Origin: Paracoccus denitrificans
GTDB lineage: Bacteria > Pseudomonadota > Alphaproteobacteria > Rhodobacterales > Rhodobacteraceae
NCBI GenBank assembly: GCA_003240735.1
Contig: QFNE01000001.1
Coordinates: forward strand, 62,001-126,000
DNA length: 64,000 nucleotides
Direction: 5' to 3'
The position numbers and the translations under genes are program-made. This document shows, piece after piece, positions 34,016 through 42,661 of this stretch. Below the pieces are notes generated by a model. It was given only the letters and a program-made list of their open reading frames with translations. It was not told where the DNA came from and searched no databases. The first letter of the stretch is position 1. Each line of letters starts with the position of its first letter.

Positions 34016-34909
34016 TCACCTGTGACTTAGAAAGAACCGCATCATCTCGGCGCTCGCATCGGGACCGGCAGCGTCGTTGTGGTCCACGGATGCGTTTCCG
34101 CCTGACCAGGCATGCCCCATGCCGTGGATCTGCCAATACTCGCCCACATCGCCCGACCGACGCGTCCAGCGGTGCTGCCCCGCCCGGCCGCCGTGGCTGA
34201 CGCGGCCTTCGATGTTCGCGGCCAGTGACGTCCCGTTGACCGGCGCCACGACATCATCGGCATCACCATGGAAAATGATCGCAGGGACGGGCGGCGCGGT
34301 TCCGGCCTCACCGGCCCCTTCCCGCATCACCGTCATGGCCGAGGACACGGAATCCGCAGCCATCGCCCGCAGTCCCGAATGAACGCCCACTGCGCTGATG
34401 CGCTTAGGGAACAGATCGGCCAGCGTGGCAGCCATCGCGCCACCCGCTGACATGCCACCGACGAAAATATCCGCGCCAGCCAGCCCCTTCTGGGTGATGG
34501 TCTGGTCAATCATCGTCATCAGCAGTGCGGCCTCTCCGGTATCGGGGCGCTGATTGTCGCGTTCGAACCAGTTCCAGCAGCGCATCACGTTCGCCGCCCG
34601 GTCCTGTTCGGGCCAAAGCACATGCGCGCCGGCGTTGGCTGCCGCGGTATTCATCCCGGTGCCGTTCATGAACGCGGCCGCGTCCTGACCGCATCCGTGC
34701 AGCATGACCACCAAGATGGGCCGCGTCGCAGGACGTAGGGGCGTAAACAGCAGATAGTCCCGATTGCCGAATGGCGTTCGGGCCTGCCCACGGGTGACTG
34801 CTGGATCATCGGCGGCAGCTGCCACAGCAACCTCGGCCGCGGGCTCATCCGGGCGCATGGCCCAAAGCGGGTCAAGCCATCCACCGAGCGAGAAGAAATC
34901 GCCGATCAT
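34016..34909 (-). CDS. PHB-depolymerase/feruloyl-esterase-like alpha/beta hydrolase
   Basis: A 297-residue esterase of the LpqC/PHB depolymerase group. Motifs: VVMLHGCGQDAAAFMNGTGMN (oxyanion region), CWNWFERDNQRPDTGEAALL, the nucleophile elbow FVGGMSAGGAMA with S154, the acid in IIFHGDADDVV and the histidine in GMGHAWSGG. The C-terminal NDAAGPDASAEMMRFF is also typical of the group. No clear signal peptide is seen, so it may act inside the cell, unlike secreted depolymerases. It would hydrolyse short polyester or aryl ester bonds. It is a single gene, convergent with the outer-membrane protein gene. Confidence 0.85.
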   Translation of the reverse strand: MIGDFFSLGGWLDPLWAMRPDEPAAEVAVAAAADDPAVTRGQARTPFGNRDYLLFTPLRPATRPILVVMLHGCGQDAAAFMNGTGMNTAAANAGAHVLWPEQDRAANVMRCWNWFERDNQRPDTGEAALLMTMIDQTITQKGLAGADIFVGGMSAGGAMAATLADLFPKRISAVGVHSGLRAMAADSVSSAMTVMREGAGEAGTAPPVPAIIFHGDADDVVAPVNGTSLAANIEGRVSHGGRAGQHRWTRRSGDVGEYWQIHGMGHAWSGGNASVDHNDAAGPDASAEMMRFFLSHR

Positions 34910-34968
34910 GTGCGGGCATATTTACGCTGCATTGCAGCATAACGAACCTGCCGCGCGATAACTGCAAG

Positions 34969-35652
34969 CTATCTATTCGTCAGGCGCATGCGCTTGGGGC
35001 GGGCCGGGGCGGTCAGTGGAACGGGCAAGGCGCGATGGACACACACCACCCCAAAGCCCCCGTTCACCCACTGCGCCAACGCGGGGGTGTCAGCATCCAA
35101 ACCCCCGGTATACTTGCCAAAAGCTGGCATGATCAGATGGGACGACCCCACCAGAAACGCCTTGCGCCGTGCCCCCGCCAAACGCAGTGCGGGATGGTAG
35201 TGGCCAGAGATATCCGGCCCCTCGCCCTTCGCTTCGTGACGCAGCGTCACGGTGCCGGCCATCTTTGCTGCAACTGCAACACCGGGCACCGAACCCGCCG
35301 CCGGATCATGGTTGCCTGCGACCCAGACCAATGTGCGCCCCCGGGCGAGACCGGCCAGCGTGTCCACCTCGGCCGGGTCCAGCCCGCGCGCCGCGGCGTC
35401 GTCGTCAAAGCTGTCGCCCAGGCTGATGACAACATCTGGGTTCAATTCGTCGATTTCATCGGACAGGCGGCCCAGCGTTTCCGCACTCTCGTAAGGGGGC
35501 AGCAGCGCACCACCCCGCCGCGCCATCCGTTCAGACTTGCCCAGATGCAGATCGGACACGACCAGCCAGCGCAACGCAGGCATCCACAGCGCACCCGAAC
35601 AGCGCGCCTCTAGCCGCAGATCGTGCCAGTTGAAGGAAAATCCAGTCGTCAT
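34969..35652 (-). CDS. pdeM: Ligase-associated metallophosphoesterase PdeM
   Basis: A 227-residue calcineurin-like phosphoesterase with metal-binding motifs VVSDLHLGKSERMARRGG, SLGDSFDD, VAGNHD and SGHYHP. It belongs to the ligase-associated DNA damage response set, in which a manganese-dependent nuclease/phosphoesterase acts with an Lhr-type helicase, an ATP-dependent ligase and a metallo-beta-lactamase-fold exonuclease. It is the last gene of that operon here, 17 bp after the helicase. The reading FGVVCVHRALPVPL near the C-terminus is typical. The assignment is secure from both motifs and context. Confidence 0.92.
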   Translation of the reverse strand: MTTGFSFNWHDLRLEARCSGALWMPALRWLVVSDLHLGKSERMARRGGALLPPYESAETLGRLSDEIDELNPDVVISLGDSFDDDAAARGLDPAEVDTLAGLARGRTLVWVAGNHDPAAGSVPGVAVAAKMAGTVTLRHEAKGEGPDISGHYHPALRLAGARRKAFLVGSSHLIMPAFGKYTGGLDADTPALAQWVNGGFGVVCVHRALPVPLTAPARPKRMRLTNR

Positions 35653-35669
35653 CCGCTACCCGTGCCGGG

Positions 35670-38060
35670 TCAGGCGCGACCCAGATCCGTCAAACCCGCC
35701 GCCTCGAGCATCTGGGCGGCTTCTTCTTCGGCCAGACGCATGCGCCCCTGCCCTTCGATCCTGACGCGCCCCATTTCCAGCAGAAGGGGCGCGGCCAAGG
35801 GGGATACGCGGTCGAGGTGGCGGTGGTCAAGGACGGGAGAGCGGTCCAGCATCTCCTCGATCCGGCCGAAATCGACCAGCCCCCGGCCTGCTTCGGATGC
35901 GGTGATGCGCAGCAGCAGGTGGTCCGGGTCGTACTTGCGCAGCGTGTCGTAAAGGATGTCGGTCGAAAACGTCGCCTGTTTACCGGTGCGCCGCCCGCCC
36001 GGCATGTTGCGCTGGATCAGCCCTGACACGATGGCGACGTTCTTGAAGGTCCGTTTCATCACGGCGTTGTCCGCCAACCATGCGCCCAGACCCTGACGCA
36101 ACCCGCCCCGGTCAAGCAGCGGGGCCAGATCGTCGACCGGATCGACCGACCAGATCAGCAGCGCATAGTCGGTGGACAGAAACCCCAGCGGCCCCAGCCC
36201 CGCTTCCTCCATCATACGGGTCAGCAGCAGCCCCAGCGTTTGCAGCGCGTTGCGCCCGGCAAAGCCGTAGACCGCCAGATGCCAGCGTCCATGATCGGGA
36301 AAGGTTTCGGCGACCAGCACGCCCGGACGCGGCAGCGCGCTGACCTGCTGCTGAAGCCGCAGCCAGTCCCGCGTGTCGGGGGGCAGGCCGTCCCATGCAT
36401 CCGGGTCGCCGATCAGCGCCAGCACCCGGTGCGACAGCTCGGTCGAGGTCGCAAGCTTCAGCCCGCTGAAGACGGCAATCTTGGGCTCCTTGCTGCGATC
36501 CGGGGACACTTCGATCACCAGCTCGCGCAGCCCTTCGTACCTTACGACCTGACCGCCGGTCAGGAACGTGTCGCCGGGCGTCAGCGTGGCCGCGAACGCC
36601 TCCTCGACCTCGCCCAACAGGCCGTGTCCGCGTTTCCAGCGGACCTTCATCATCTCGGCCTCGACAATGGTGCCGACATTCATGCGGATGTCGCGGGCGG
36701 CACGCGGGTCGCGCAGCCGCCACATGCCGTCCGGCTGCTGCATCAGCCGCTGCCAGCGGTCATAGGCGCGCAGGGCATAGCCACCGGTCGCCGCAAAGTT
36801 CAGACAATCGTCAAAATCAGCGCGCGACAGGTCGCGATAGGGGCCAGCGGTGATGACCTCGGCATAAAGTGCGTCTGCATCGAACGGCCCTGCGCAGGCG
36901 GTCAGCAGGATGTGCTGGCACAGCACGTCCAGCGGTCCCGGCCCCCGCGCGTCCCCGTCCAGATCGCGTTCGCGCACGGCCTGCAGGGCCGCGACACATT
37001 CGATCACCTCGAACCGGTTGGCGGGCACGATGCGCGCCTTTGATGGCGCGTTATAGCGGTGGTTGGCCCGCCCGATCCGCTGGACCAGCCGCTTAACGTT
37101 TCGCGGCGCGCCGACCTGTATGACCAGATCGACGTCCCCCCAGTCGATCCCCAGATCAAGGCTACCGGTCGCCACGACGGCGCGCAGCTGACCTGCCGCC
37201 ATCGCGGCCTCGACCCGCTCTCTGGCCTCGCGTGACAGACTGCCATGGTGCAGGGCGATGGGCAGGTTGTCGTCGTTGTCGGCCCACAGGGCCTGAAAGA
37301 ACAACTCGGCCTGCGCGCGGGTGTTGATGAAGACGATGGTGGTTTTCGCGCCGCGGATCGCGTTCAGAACGTCAGGCACCGCGTAATGCCCGCCCCCGCC
37401 GGCCCAAGGCGGCGGCCGGGATGTCGGCAGCATTTCGATGTCCGGATCAGGCCCGGGGTCGGCGTGGATGATCGCGCCCCCGCCCATGAACGCGGCCAGC
37501 GCCTCCGGGTCCTCCACGGTCGCTGACAGGCCCGTCACGCGCAGGCCAGGTGACAGCGTGCGCAGCCGGGCAAGGCCCAACATCAGCTCATCCCCGCGTT
37601 TGCTTTCGGCCAAGGCGTGCAGTTCGTCCAGAACGACCCGGCGCACGCTGCCGAATATGTTCGGCGCCTCGGGATAGCTGAGCATCAGCGCGAGGCTTTC
37701 CGGCGTCGTCAGCAGGATCTGCGGCGGGTCGGTGCGCTGGCGTTGGCGCGCGGACTGGCGGGTGTCGCCCGTCCGATTCTCGATCCGGATATCCAGCTCC
37801 AGATCCTCGACCGGCCGCGCGAGGTTGCGCCCGATATCCGCCGCCAAGGCCTTGAGGGGCGAGATGTACAGCGTGTGCAGCCCCTTATACCCGTCCGCGA
37901 GTTCAACCAACGACGGCAGAAACCCGGCCAAGGTCTTGCCGCCGCCCGTGGGCGCAATCAACAGCGTGTCGCCCGTGGCGTCCAGCAGTGCCAGTTGATG
38001 GGGGTGCGGTGTCCATCCCTGCCGGGCGAACCAGTCCTGAAACCGGGGCGGCAGGATCAT
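35670..38060 (-). CDS. Ligase-associated Lhr-type DEXH helicase
   Basis: A 796-residue superfamily 2 helicase of the Lhr-Core group. Walker A APTGGGKT is at residues 36-43, DELH at 145-148 and TGLSATV is motif III; QRIGRANHRYN is motif VI. The C-terminal half holds the winged-helix and beta-barrel module of Lhr enzymes (KRGHGLLGEVEEAF, DTFLTGGQVVRYEG). It is a 3'-to-5' translocase with DNA or RNA:DNA unwinding in studied homologues. It overlaps the ligase gene by 4 bp, implying coupled translation. Lengths of 780-830 are usual for the ligase-associated version, against about 1500 for full-length Lhr. Confidence 0.93.
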   Translation of the reverse strand: MILPPRFQDWFARQGWTPHPHQLALLDATGDTLLIAPTGGGKTLAGFLPSLVELADGYKGLHTLYISPLKALAADIGRNLARPVEDLELDIRIENRTGDTRQSARQRQRTDPPQILLTTPESLALMLSYPEAPNIFGSVRRVVLDELHALAESKRGDELMLGLARLRTLSPGLRVTGLSATVEDPEALAAFMGGGAIIHADPGPDPDIEMLPTSRPPPWAGGGGHYAVPDVLNAIRGAKTTIVFINTRAQAELFFQALWADNDDNLPIALHHGSLSREARERVEAAMAAGQLRAVVATGSLDLGIDWGDVDLVIQVGAPRNVKRLVQRIGRANHRYNAPSKARIVPANRFEVIECVAALQAVRERDLDGDARGPGPLDVLCQHILLTACAGPFDADALYAEVITAGPYRDLSRADFDDCLNFAATGGYALRAYDRWQRLMQQPDGMWRLRDPRAARDIRMNVGTIVEAEMMKVRWKRGHGLLGEVEEAFAATLTPGDTFLTGGQVVRYEGLRELVIEVSPDRSKEPKIAVFSGLKLATSTELSHRVLALIGDPDAWDGLPPDTRDWLRLQQQVSALPRPGVLVAETFPDHGRWHLAVYGFAGRNALQTLGLLLTRMMEEAGLGPLGFLSTDYALLIWSVDPVDDLAPLLDRGGLRQGLGAWLADNAVMKRTFKNVAIVSGLIQRNMPGGRRTGKQATFSTDILYDTLRKYDPDHLLLRITASEAGRGLVDFGRIEEMLDRSPVLDHRHLDRVSPLAAPLLLEMGRVRIEGQGRMRLAEEEAAQMLEAAGLTDLGRA

Positions 38061-39679
38061 CCGCCGCGCCTTTTGGTGCGCCCGTGGCGGGTGCCGGATT
38101 TGACGCCTGCAGCGTCGTCCGTGCCGTCGATCATCGCCTCCAGCGTGGGCAGGTGATCGGCCTCCTCTGCCGGTTTGTCCCAGCGGATGCGGCTGACGCG
38201 GGGAAAGCGCATCGCGACGCCGGATTTGTGGCGGGTGGAGCGGTTGATCCCTTCGAACGCCACTTCGACCACCAGCTTCGGTGCGACGGCGCGGACGGGA
38301 CCGAAGCGGTCGGTCGTATTGTTGCGCACAAAGCGGTCAAGTTCGCGCAATTCTTCGTCGGTGAACCCGAAGTAAGCCTTGCCGACCGGCACCAGCGTGT
38401 CGCCCGACCACAGCCCGAACGTGAAGTCGGAATAGAATCCCGAACGTTTGCCGTGCCCGCGCTGGGCATACATCATCACCGCATCGACCACGTGCGGGTC
38501 ACGCTTCCACTTGAACCAGGGCCCACGGGGGCGACCGCCGACATAGGCGCTGTCGCGGCGCTTGATCATCACCCCTTCGATCACGGCGGCCGGCGGATCG
38601 GCGCGGAGGGCGGCCAGATCGTCCCACGTCTGAAACGTCAGCAGTTCGGACACGTCGATGCGGTCGCTGCCGAAGTCGGCAGATTCCAGAACCTTGCGCC
38701 GTTCCATCAGCGGCAGGCCGCGCAGATCCTGCCCCTGCCACAGCATCAGGTCATAAACGCGCAGGCCCGCCGGGTGGGATGCCATCATCGCCGCCGTCAC
38801 CGTCTTGCGGTTCAGCCGCTGTTGCAGGTCGTTGAAGGTCGCGACATCGCCCTGACGACGGACCAGCAGTTCGCCGTCCACCGCCCCGTCGAAGTTCAAC
38901 TCGTCCAGAAGGTCGGGGAACGCGCCGGAAATATCCTCTCCGGTGCGGGTGTAGATGCGACGAACACCTTGGTCGCTGACGGCCTGGACGCGGATGCCGT
39001 CCCATTTCCATTCGGCGAGATATTCGGTGGGGTCAAACGCCTGCAACTCGTCCAGATCGACCGGCGTCGACAGCATCACGGGCCGGAATGGCGCCAAGGC
39101 GGCCTGTGCGGGACGTTCCCCGCCCTCGATCCACTGGAACAGGGGCAGAAAGGGCGGCTCCAGCCCGTGCCAGATTTCCTCGATCTCGGCCAGATCGGGG
39201 CCGCCCATCTGCGCCAGCGCCGTACGCGCCAATCGCGCCGACAAGCCCACCCGCAGGTTCCCGGTCGCAAGCTTCAGGAACGCCAGCCGTTCGGACGGCC
39301 CCAGCCGGTCCAGCACGTCGGCGATGACTTTCGGCAGGTTCGACCGGCCCGTCGTGGTCAGCAGATCGACCGCGTCGCTGACGGTAATCTCGGGCCCGTT
39401 GTTCGGCGCGCCTTGCCAGATCAGCGCAATGGTTTCCGCCAGATCGCCGACGAAATCATAGGATAGCCTGAAAAGCTCCGGATCAAAGCGTTCCTCGACC
39501 AGACCGCGCAGCAGGCTGGGCGTCACCGTCCGCAGCTTCAGATCGCCGGTCAGGACAGCCAGCGCATAGCCGCGGTCCGGGTCCGGCGTGCGTTCCAGAT
39601 AGTGGCGCAGGATCGTCAGCTTGGCGTTGCGGGCGGGCGTGAAGGCCAACCGTTCCAGCAGATTGGCGAACTCCTTCAT
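38057..39679 (-). CDS. ATP-dependent DNA ligase of the ligase-associated repair cluster
   Basis: A 540-residue ATP-dependent DNA ligase. An N-terminal DNA-binding domain (FANLLERLAFTPARNAKLTILRHYL) precedes the nucleotidyltransferase domain with the adenylated lysine K225 in YLAEWKWDGIRVQ, then FDGAVDGELLVRR, EGVMIKRRDSAYVGGR and WFKWKRDPH, followed by an OB-fold. It seals nicks using ATP and is distinct from the replicative NAD-dependent LigA. It overlaps both the exonuclease (4 bp) upstream and the helicase (4 bp) downstream, so the proteins probably act together in one repair pathway. Confidence 0.95.
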   Translation of the reverse strand: MKEFANLLERLAFTPARNAKLTILRHYLERTPDPDRGYALAVLTGDLKLRTVTPSLLRGLVEERFDPELFRLSYDFVGDLAETIALIWQGAPNNGPEITVSDAVDLLTTTGRSNLPKVIADVLDRLGPSERLAFLKLATGNLRVGLSARLARTALAQMGGPDLAEIEEIWHGLEPPFLPLFQWIEGGERPAQAALAPFRPVMLSTPVDLDELQAFDPTEYLAEWKWDGIRVQAVSDQGVRRIYTRTGEDISGAFPDLLDELNFDGAVDGELLVRRQGDVATFNDLQQRLNRKTVTAAMMASHPAGLRVYDLMLWQGQDLRGLPLMERRKVLESADFGSDRIDVSELLTFQTWDDLAALRADPPAAVIEGVMIKRRDSAYVGGRPRGPWFKWKRDPHVVDAVMMYAQRGHGKRSGFYSDFTFGLWSGDTLVPVGKAYFGFTDEELRELDRFVRNNTTDRFGPVRAVAPKLVVEVAFEGINRSTRHKSGVAMRFPRVSRIRWDKPAEEADHLPTLEAMIDGTDDAAGVKSGTRHGRTKRRGG

Positions 39680-40671
39680 TCGCCGTCCTCATCATATCCG
39701 ACCAGACGCAGGGGGCGTGCGACCTTGCCTTGCGTTTCGCACCAGCGGACCAGCCCTTCTTCGGCCCCGTGGGTGACCCATGTCTCTGCCGGGTCAAGCT
39801 CGGTCAGGGTCTGGGTCAGTTGCGGCCAGTCAACGTGGTCGCTGATGATCAGGGGCAGCTCGACCCCGCGCTGGCGCGCCCGGGCGCGGACCGCCATCCA
39901 GCCCGACGCAAACGAGATCACCGGATCGCGAAACCGCTGCACCCAGGTCGAGGCGAACGCGGATGGCGGCGCGATCACCACCTGCCCCGCGATTTCCTTC
40001 GGCTGGGTCGCGGGCAGCAAGGGACCCAGGTCGATCCCCTGTTCGACGTGGTAATCCGTCAGCCGCTTGACCGCACCGTGCAGGTGGATCGGCTGATCAT
40101 AGCCCGCCTGCCGCAGCAGCGCGATGACCCGCTGCGCCTTGCCGAGCGCATAGGCCCCGATCAGGTGATGGCGATCGGGAAACTCGGCCATGCTGGCCAG
40201 CAGCTTGGCCATTTCATCCAACGGCTCTGGGTGCCTGAAAACCGGCAGACCGAACGTTGCCTCGGTGACGAAAACATCGCAGGCGACAGGCTCCCACGGT
40301 TGGCAGACGGGGTTCGGGGTGCGGCAGTAATCGCCCGACACCGCGATGACCGGGCCGGATTTCGGCTCAATCCGGATCTGTGCGGACCCAAGAACGTGGC
40401 CCGCAGGGTGAAAATCGACCTCCACATCGCCCACGCGCATCGTGCCCACGGCCTCCTGACGGGTGCCGGTGAATTCCTCGCCATAGCGGATGGCCATGAT
40501 CTCCAACGTCTGGCGCGTCGCCAGAACGGACCCGTGACCGGCGCGGGCGTGGTCGCCATGGGCATGGGTGATCAACGCGCGTGGCACTGGGCGGACCGGA
40601 TCGATGAAGAAGTCCCCGGGCGGGCAATACAGGCCGTAGGTCGTGGGGTGCAGGATGTGGTCAGCGCGCAT
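39676..40671 (-). CDS. Ligase-associated metallo-beta-lactamase-fold exonuclease
   Basis: A 331-residue nuclease of the beta-CASP/SNM1-like metallo-beta-lactamase superfamily. The HxHxDH metal motif is THAHGDHARAGHG near residues 35-47; FHPAGHVLGSAQI and AVSGDY are further metal-site motifs, and VIISDHVDW-like IISDHVDWPQL lies near the end. It is the first gene of the exonuclease-ligase-helicase-PdeM operon. ATG 40671 (MRADHILHPTTYGLYCPPGDF) is the likely start rather than the upstream ATG at 40680. The role in end processing before ligation is inferred from the family. Confidence 0.92.
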   Translation of the reverse strand: MRADHILHPTTYGLYCPPGDFFIDPVRPVPRALITHAHGDHARAGHGSVLATRQTLEIMAIRYGEEFTGTRQEAVGTMRVGDVEVDFHPAGHVLGSAQIRIEPKSGPVIAVSGDYCRTPNPVCQPWEPVACDVFVTEATFGLPVFRHPEPLDEMAKLLASMAEFPDRHHLIGAYALGKAQRVIALLRQAGYDQPIHLHGAVKRLTDYHVEQGIDLGPLLPATQPKEIAGQVVIAPPSAFASTWVQRFRDPVISFASGWMAVRARARQRGVELPLIISDHVDWPQLTQTLTELDPAETWVTHGAEEGLVRWCETQGKVARPLRLVGYDEDGE

Positions 40672-40701
40672 CCCCACCAACGCCGCTGACGCGATTTGCG
40701 T

Positions 40702-41181
40702 TCAACGCGCCGGCGTGTTCCGCAAAGCCAAGGGGCGGTCCGCGAAAATCGTTTCCATGCTGAAGATGCCGGTGACCTTTTCCATGTCCATGTCGGCGAT
40801 CAGCGCCTTGTAGACACGGTCATATCCGGACATCGAATCGGTCACGACCTTGGCCATGTAATCCCACTCTCCGCCGATGCGGTGAAACTCGACAATCTCG
40901 GGGATCGACTCGACGCGCTGGCGGAACCGGACGGACCATTTGTCGTCGTGATGTCGGGTGCGGATCATGACAAAGACGGTCAGCGACAGACCGACCGCCT
41001 CGGGCGCCACGATCGCGCGGCTGCCCTGCAGGATACCAAGGTCGCGCAGCCGTCCCAGCCGCCGCCAGCAGGCGTTCTGCGACAGACCGATACTCTCGGC
41101 CAGCTCTCGCTGGGACAGCGTGGCGTCCTGCTGCAGCTGGGCGATGATGGATCGGTCGATCTGGTCGATTTCTTGGGTCAT
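40702..41181 (-). CDS. Lrp/AsnC-family transcription regulator
   Basis: A 159-residue regulator with an N-terminal HTH (IDQIDRSIIAQLQQDATLSQRELAESIGLSQNACWRRLGRLRDLGIL) and a C-terminal RAM ligand-binding domain (VFVMIRTRHHDDKW... IGGEWDYMAKVVTDSM). It probably forms octamers that respond to an amino acid. It is divergent from the cysteine-desulfurase-like gene; the 73-bp space between them has nested inverted repeats, so it likely controls that gene and itself. Start ATG 41181 fits the family better than the extension to 41229. Although AsnC-type regulators occur in some ectoine loci, this one is 22 kb away and linked to a different enzyme. Confidence 0.9.
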   Translation of the reverse strand: MTQEIDQIDRSIIAQLQQDATLSQRELAESIGLSQNACWRRLGRLRDLGILQGSRAIVAPEAVGLSLTVFVMIRTRHHDDKWSVRFRQRVESIPEIVEFHRIGGEWDYMAKVVTDSMSGYDRVYKALIADMDMEKVTGIFSMETIFADRPLALRNTPAR

Positions 41182-41194
41182 TTGACAACAAAAT

Positions 41195-41250
41195 GGATGA
41201 TAGTTTCGTTCATTAGGTGATGATAACATACAATCACCGGGTCATCATCC
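41195..41250. promoter_or_regulatory. Nested inverted repeats in the Lrp/aminotransferase divergent region
   Basis: GGATGAT (41195-41201) mirrors ATCATCC (41244-41250), and inside them GGTGAT (41216-41221) mirrors ATCACC (41233-41238). The two dyads have nearly the same centre and fill the whole divergent intergenic space, as expected for a wrapped Lrp-type operator. Confidence 0.5.
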
Positions 41251-41254
41251 CCGC

Positions 41255-42661
41255 ATGACACATGACATCTTCGCCCGCTTCCGCGCCAGCCTTGGCACCG
41301 ACCCCCTGGACGCCCTGCATGACGGCCTGATCGGGCGCGATGCGGTGATCGATGGTCCGTTCGGGCCGCGACGAATGATCTATGCCGATTACATCGCATC
41401 CGGCCGCGCGCTGCGTCAGGTCGAGGAATTCGTGATGACCGAGGTGCTGCCCTGGTATGCCAACAGCCACACCGAGGCGTCCCACTGCGGCGGCACGATG
41501 ACCCGCATGCGCCGCGCAGCCCGGGCCGAGATCCTGCGCTGCACCGGGGGCGACGCAGAAACACACGCGGCGATCTTCACCGGATCGGGCGCGACGGCGG
41601 GCATCAACCGGCTGGTCCACCTGTGGGCGGTCGGCCCGGATACCACCGTGATCCTTGGACCTTATGAGCATCACTCGAACATTCTGCCCTGGCGTGAAAG
41701 CGGCGCGCATATCATTGACCTGCCAGAGGCCGCTTGCGGCGGCCCCTGCCCGGACGCGCTGGCCGATGCGCTCAGCGTCAAAGGGCCAAAGGTCGTGGCT
41801 TTGTCGGCATGTTCGAACATCACCGGCATCACGTGCGACGTCGCCGAACTGACCAAGCTTGCCAAGTTGTCGGGCGCGCGGGTGCTGTGGGATTACGCGG
41901 GCGGCGCGCCGTATCTGCCGATCGACATGGCGCTGGGGATGGACGCCGTCGTGGCCTCTCCGCACAAGTTCGTGGGCGGACCGGGCGCGTCTGGCGTCCT
42001 GATCCTGCGTCGCGACAGCGTGCAGTCGCAGGTCCCGTCCCTGCCCGGCGGCGGGACGGTGCGGTTCGTGTCCCCCCACGGCCATGACTACGCCACCGGC
42101 GTCGAGGCGAGGGAAGAGGCAGGCACCCCGAACGTCGTCGGCGACATCCGGGCGGCACTGGTCTTTGCGCTGAAGGATGCGGTCGGGCAGTCCACTCTGG
42201 ATGCCCGTCACGCGGCCTGGTGGGCCAAGGCCCAGGGCCGCCTGCGCGACCATGACCGGATCGAGCTGCTGGGCAATCGGGATTGTCCACGTGTGCCGAT
42301 CCTGTCCTTCCGTCTGCGTGACGGTCGCGGCGGTCATATCCACCAGCAGCTTGCCACCCGGATGCTGTCGGACCTGTACGGCATCCAAGCGCGTGGCGGT
42401 TGCGCCTGTGCCGGTCCCTATGTCCACAGCCTGCTGGGCATGGACCGCGCGGAATCGGATCGTCTGCGCCATGCGATCCTGTCGGGCGTCGAGATTGAAA
42501 AGCCGGGCTTCGTGCGCCTGAACCTGTGCTGGCTTGCGCCAGAGGCCGAGATCGACGCGATCCTGAACGCGCTGGATGATCTGTCCCACCGCGCACCCGA
42601 TCTGGTTGCCAACTATGGCTGCGACACGTCGCGCGCGATCTTCTCGCCCTTGGCAGCGTAA
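41255..42661 (+). CDS. Class V aminotransferase, cysteine-desulfurase-like
   Basis: A 468-residue fold-type I PLP enzyme. The PLP lysine is K238 in VVASPHKFVGGPGASG, and a conserved AIFTGSGATAGINRLVHLW and YEHHSNILPWRESG resemble SufS/CsdA. Near residue 380 a QARGGCACAGPY motif holds C383 and C385 where SufS-type enzymes keep their persulfide cysteine. It differs from housekeeping IscS/SufS by its long N-terminus and by having no suf neighbours. A divergent Lrp-type regulator suggests an amino-acid-responsive role such as cysteine or selenocysteine breakdown. No ribosome site is evident before ATG 41255. Its last 49 bases overlap the WYL regulator gene. Confidence 0.85.
   Translation: MTHDIFARFRASLGTDPLDALHDGLIGRDAVIDGPFGPRRMIYADYIASGRALRQVEEFVMTEVLPWYANSHTEASHCGGTMTRMRRAARAEILRCTGGDAETHAAIFTGSGATAGINRLVHLWAVGPDTTVILGPYEHHSNILPWRESGAHIIDLPEAACGGPCPDALADALSVKGPKVVALSACSNITGITCDVAELTKLAKLSGARVLWDYAGGAPYLPIDMALGMDAVVASPHKFVGGPGASGVLILRRDSVQSQVPSLPGGGTVRFVSPHGHDYATGVEAREEAGTPNVVGDIRAALVFALKDAVGQSTLDARHAAWWAKAQGRLRDHDRIELLGNRDCPRVPILSFRLRDGRGGHIHQQLATRMLSDLYGIQARGGCACAGPYVHSLLGMDRAESDRLRHAILSGVEIEKPGFVRLNLCWLAPEAEIDAILNALDDLSHRAPDLVANYGCDTSRAIFSPLAA

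Noticed and set aside
37988..39466. A 492-codon open frame opposite the DNA ligase gene
   Set aside because: Shadow of the ligase, whose KxDG and other motifs are intact.
40702..41181. Lrp/AsnC gene as the AsnC/DoeX regulator of the ectoine locus
   Set aside because: It is 22 kb away and divergent from an unrelated enzyme with operator-like repeats between; EnuR already heads the ectoine locus.
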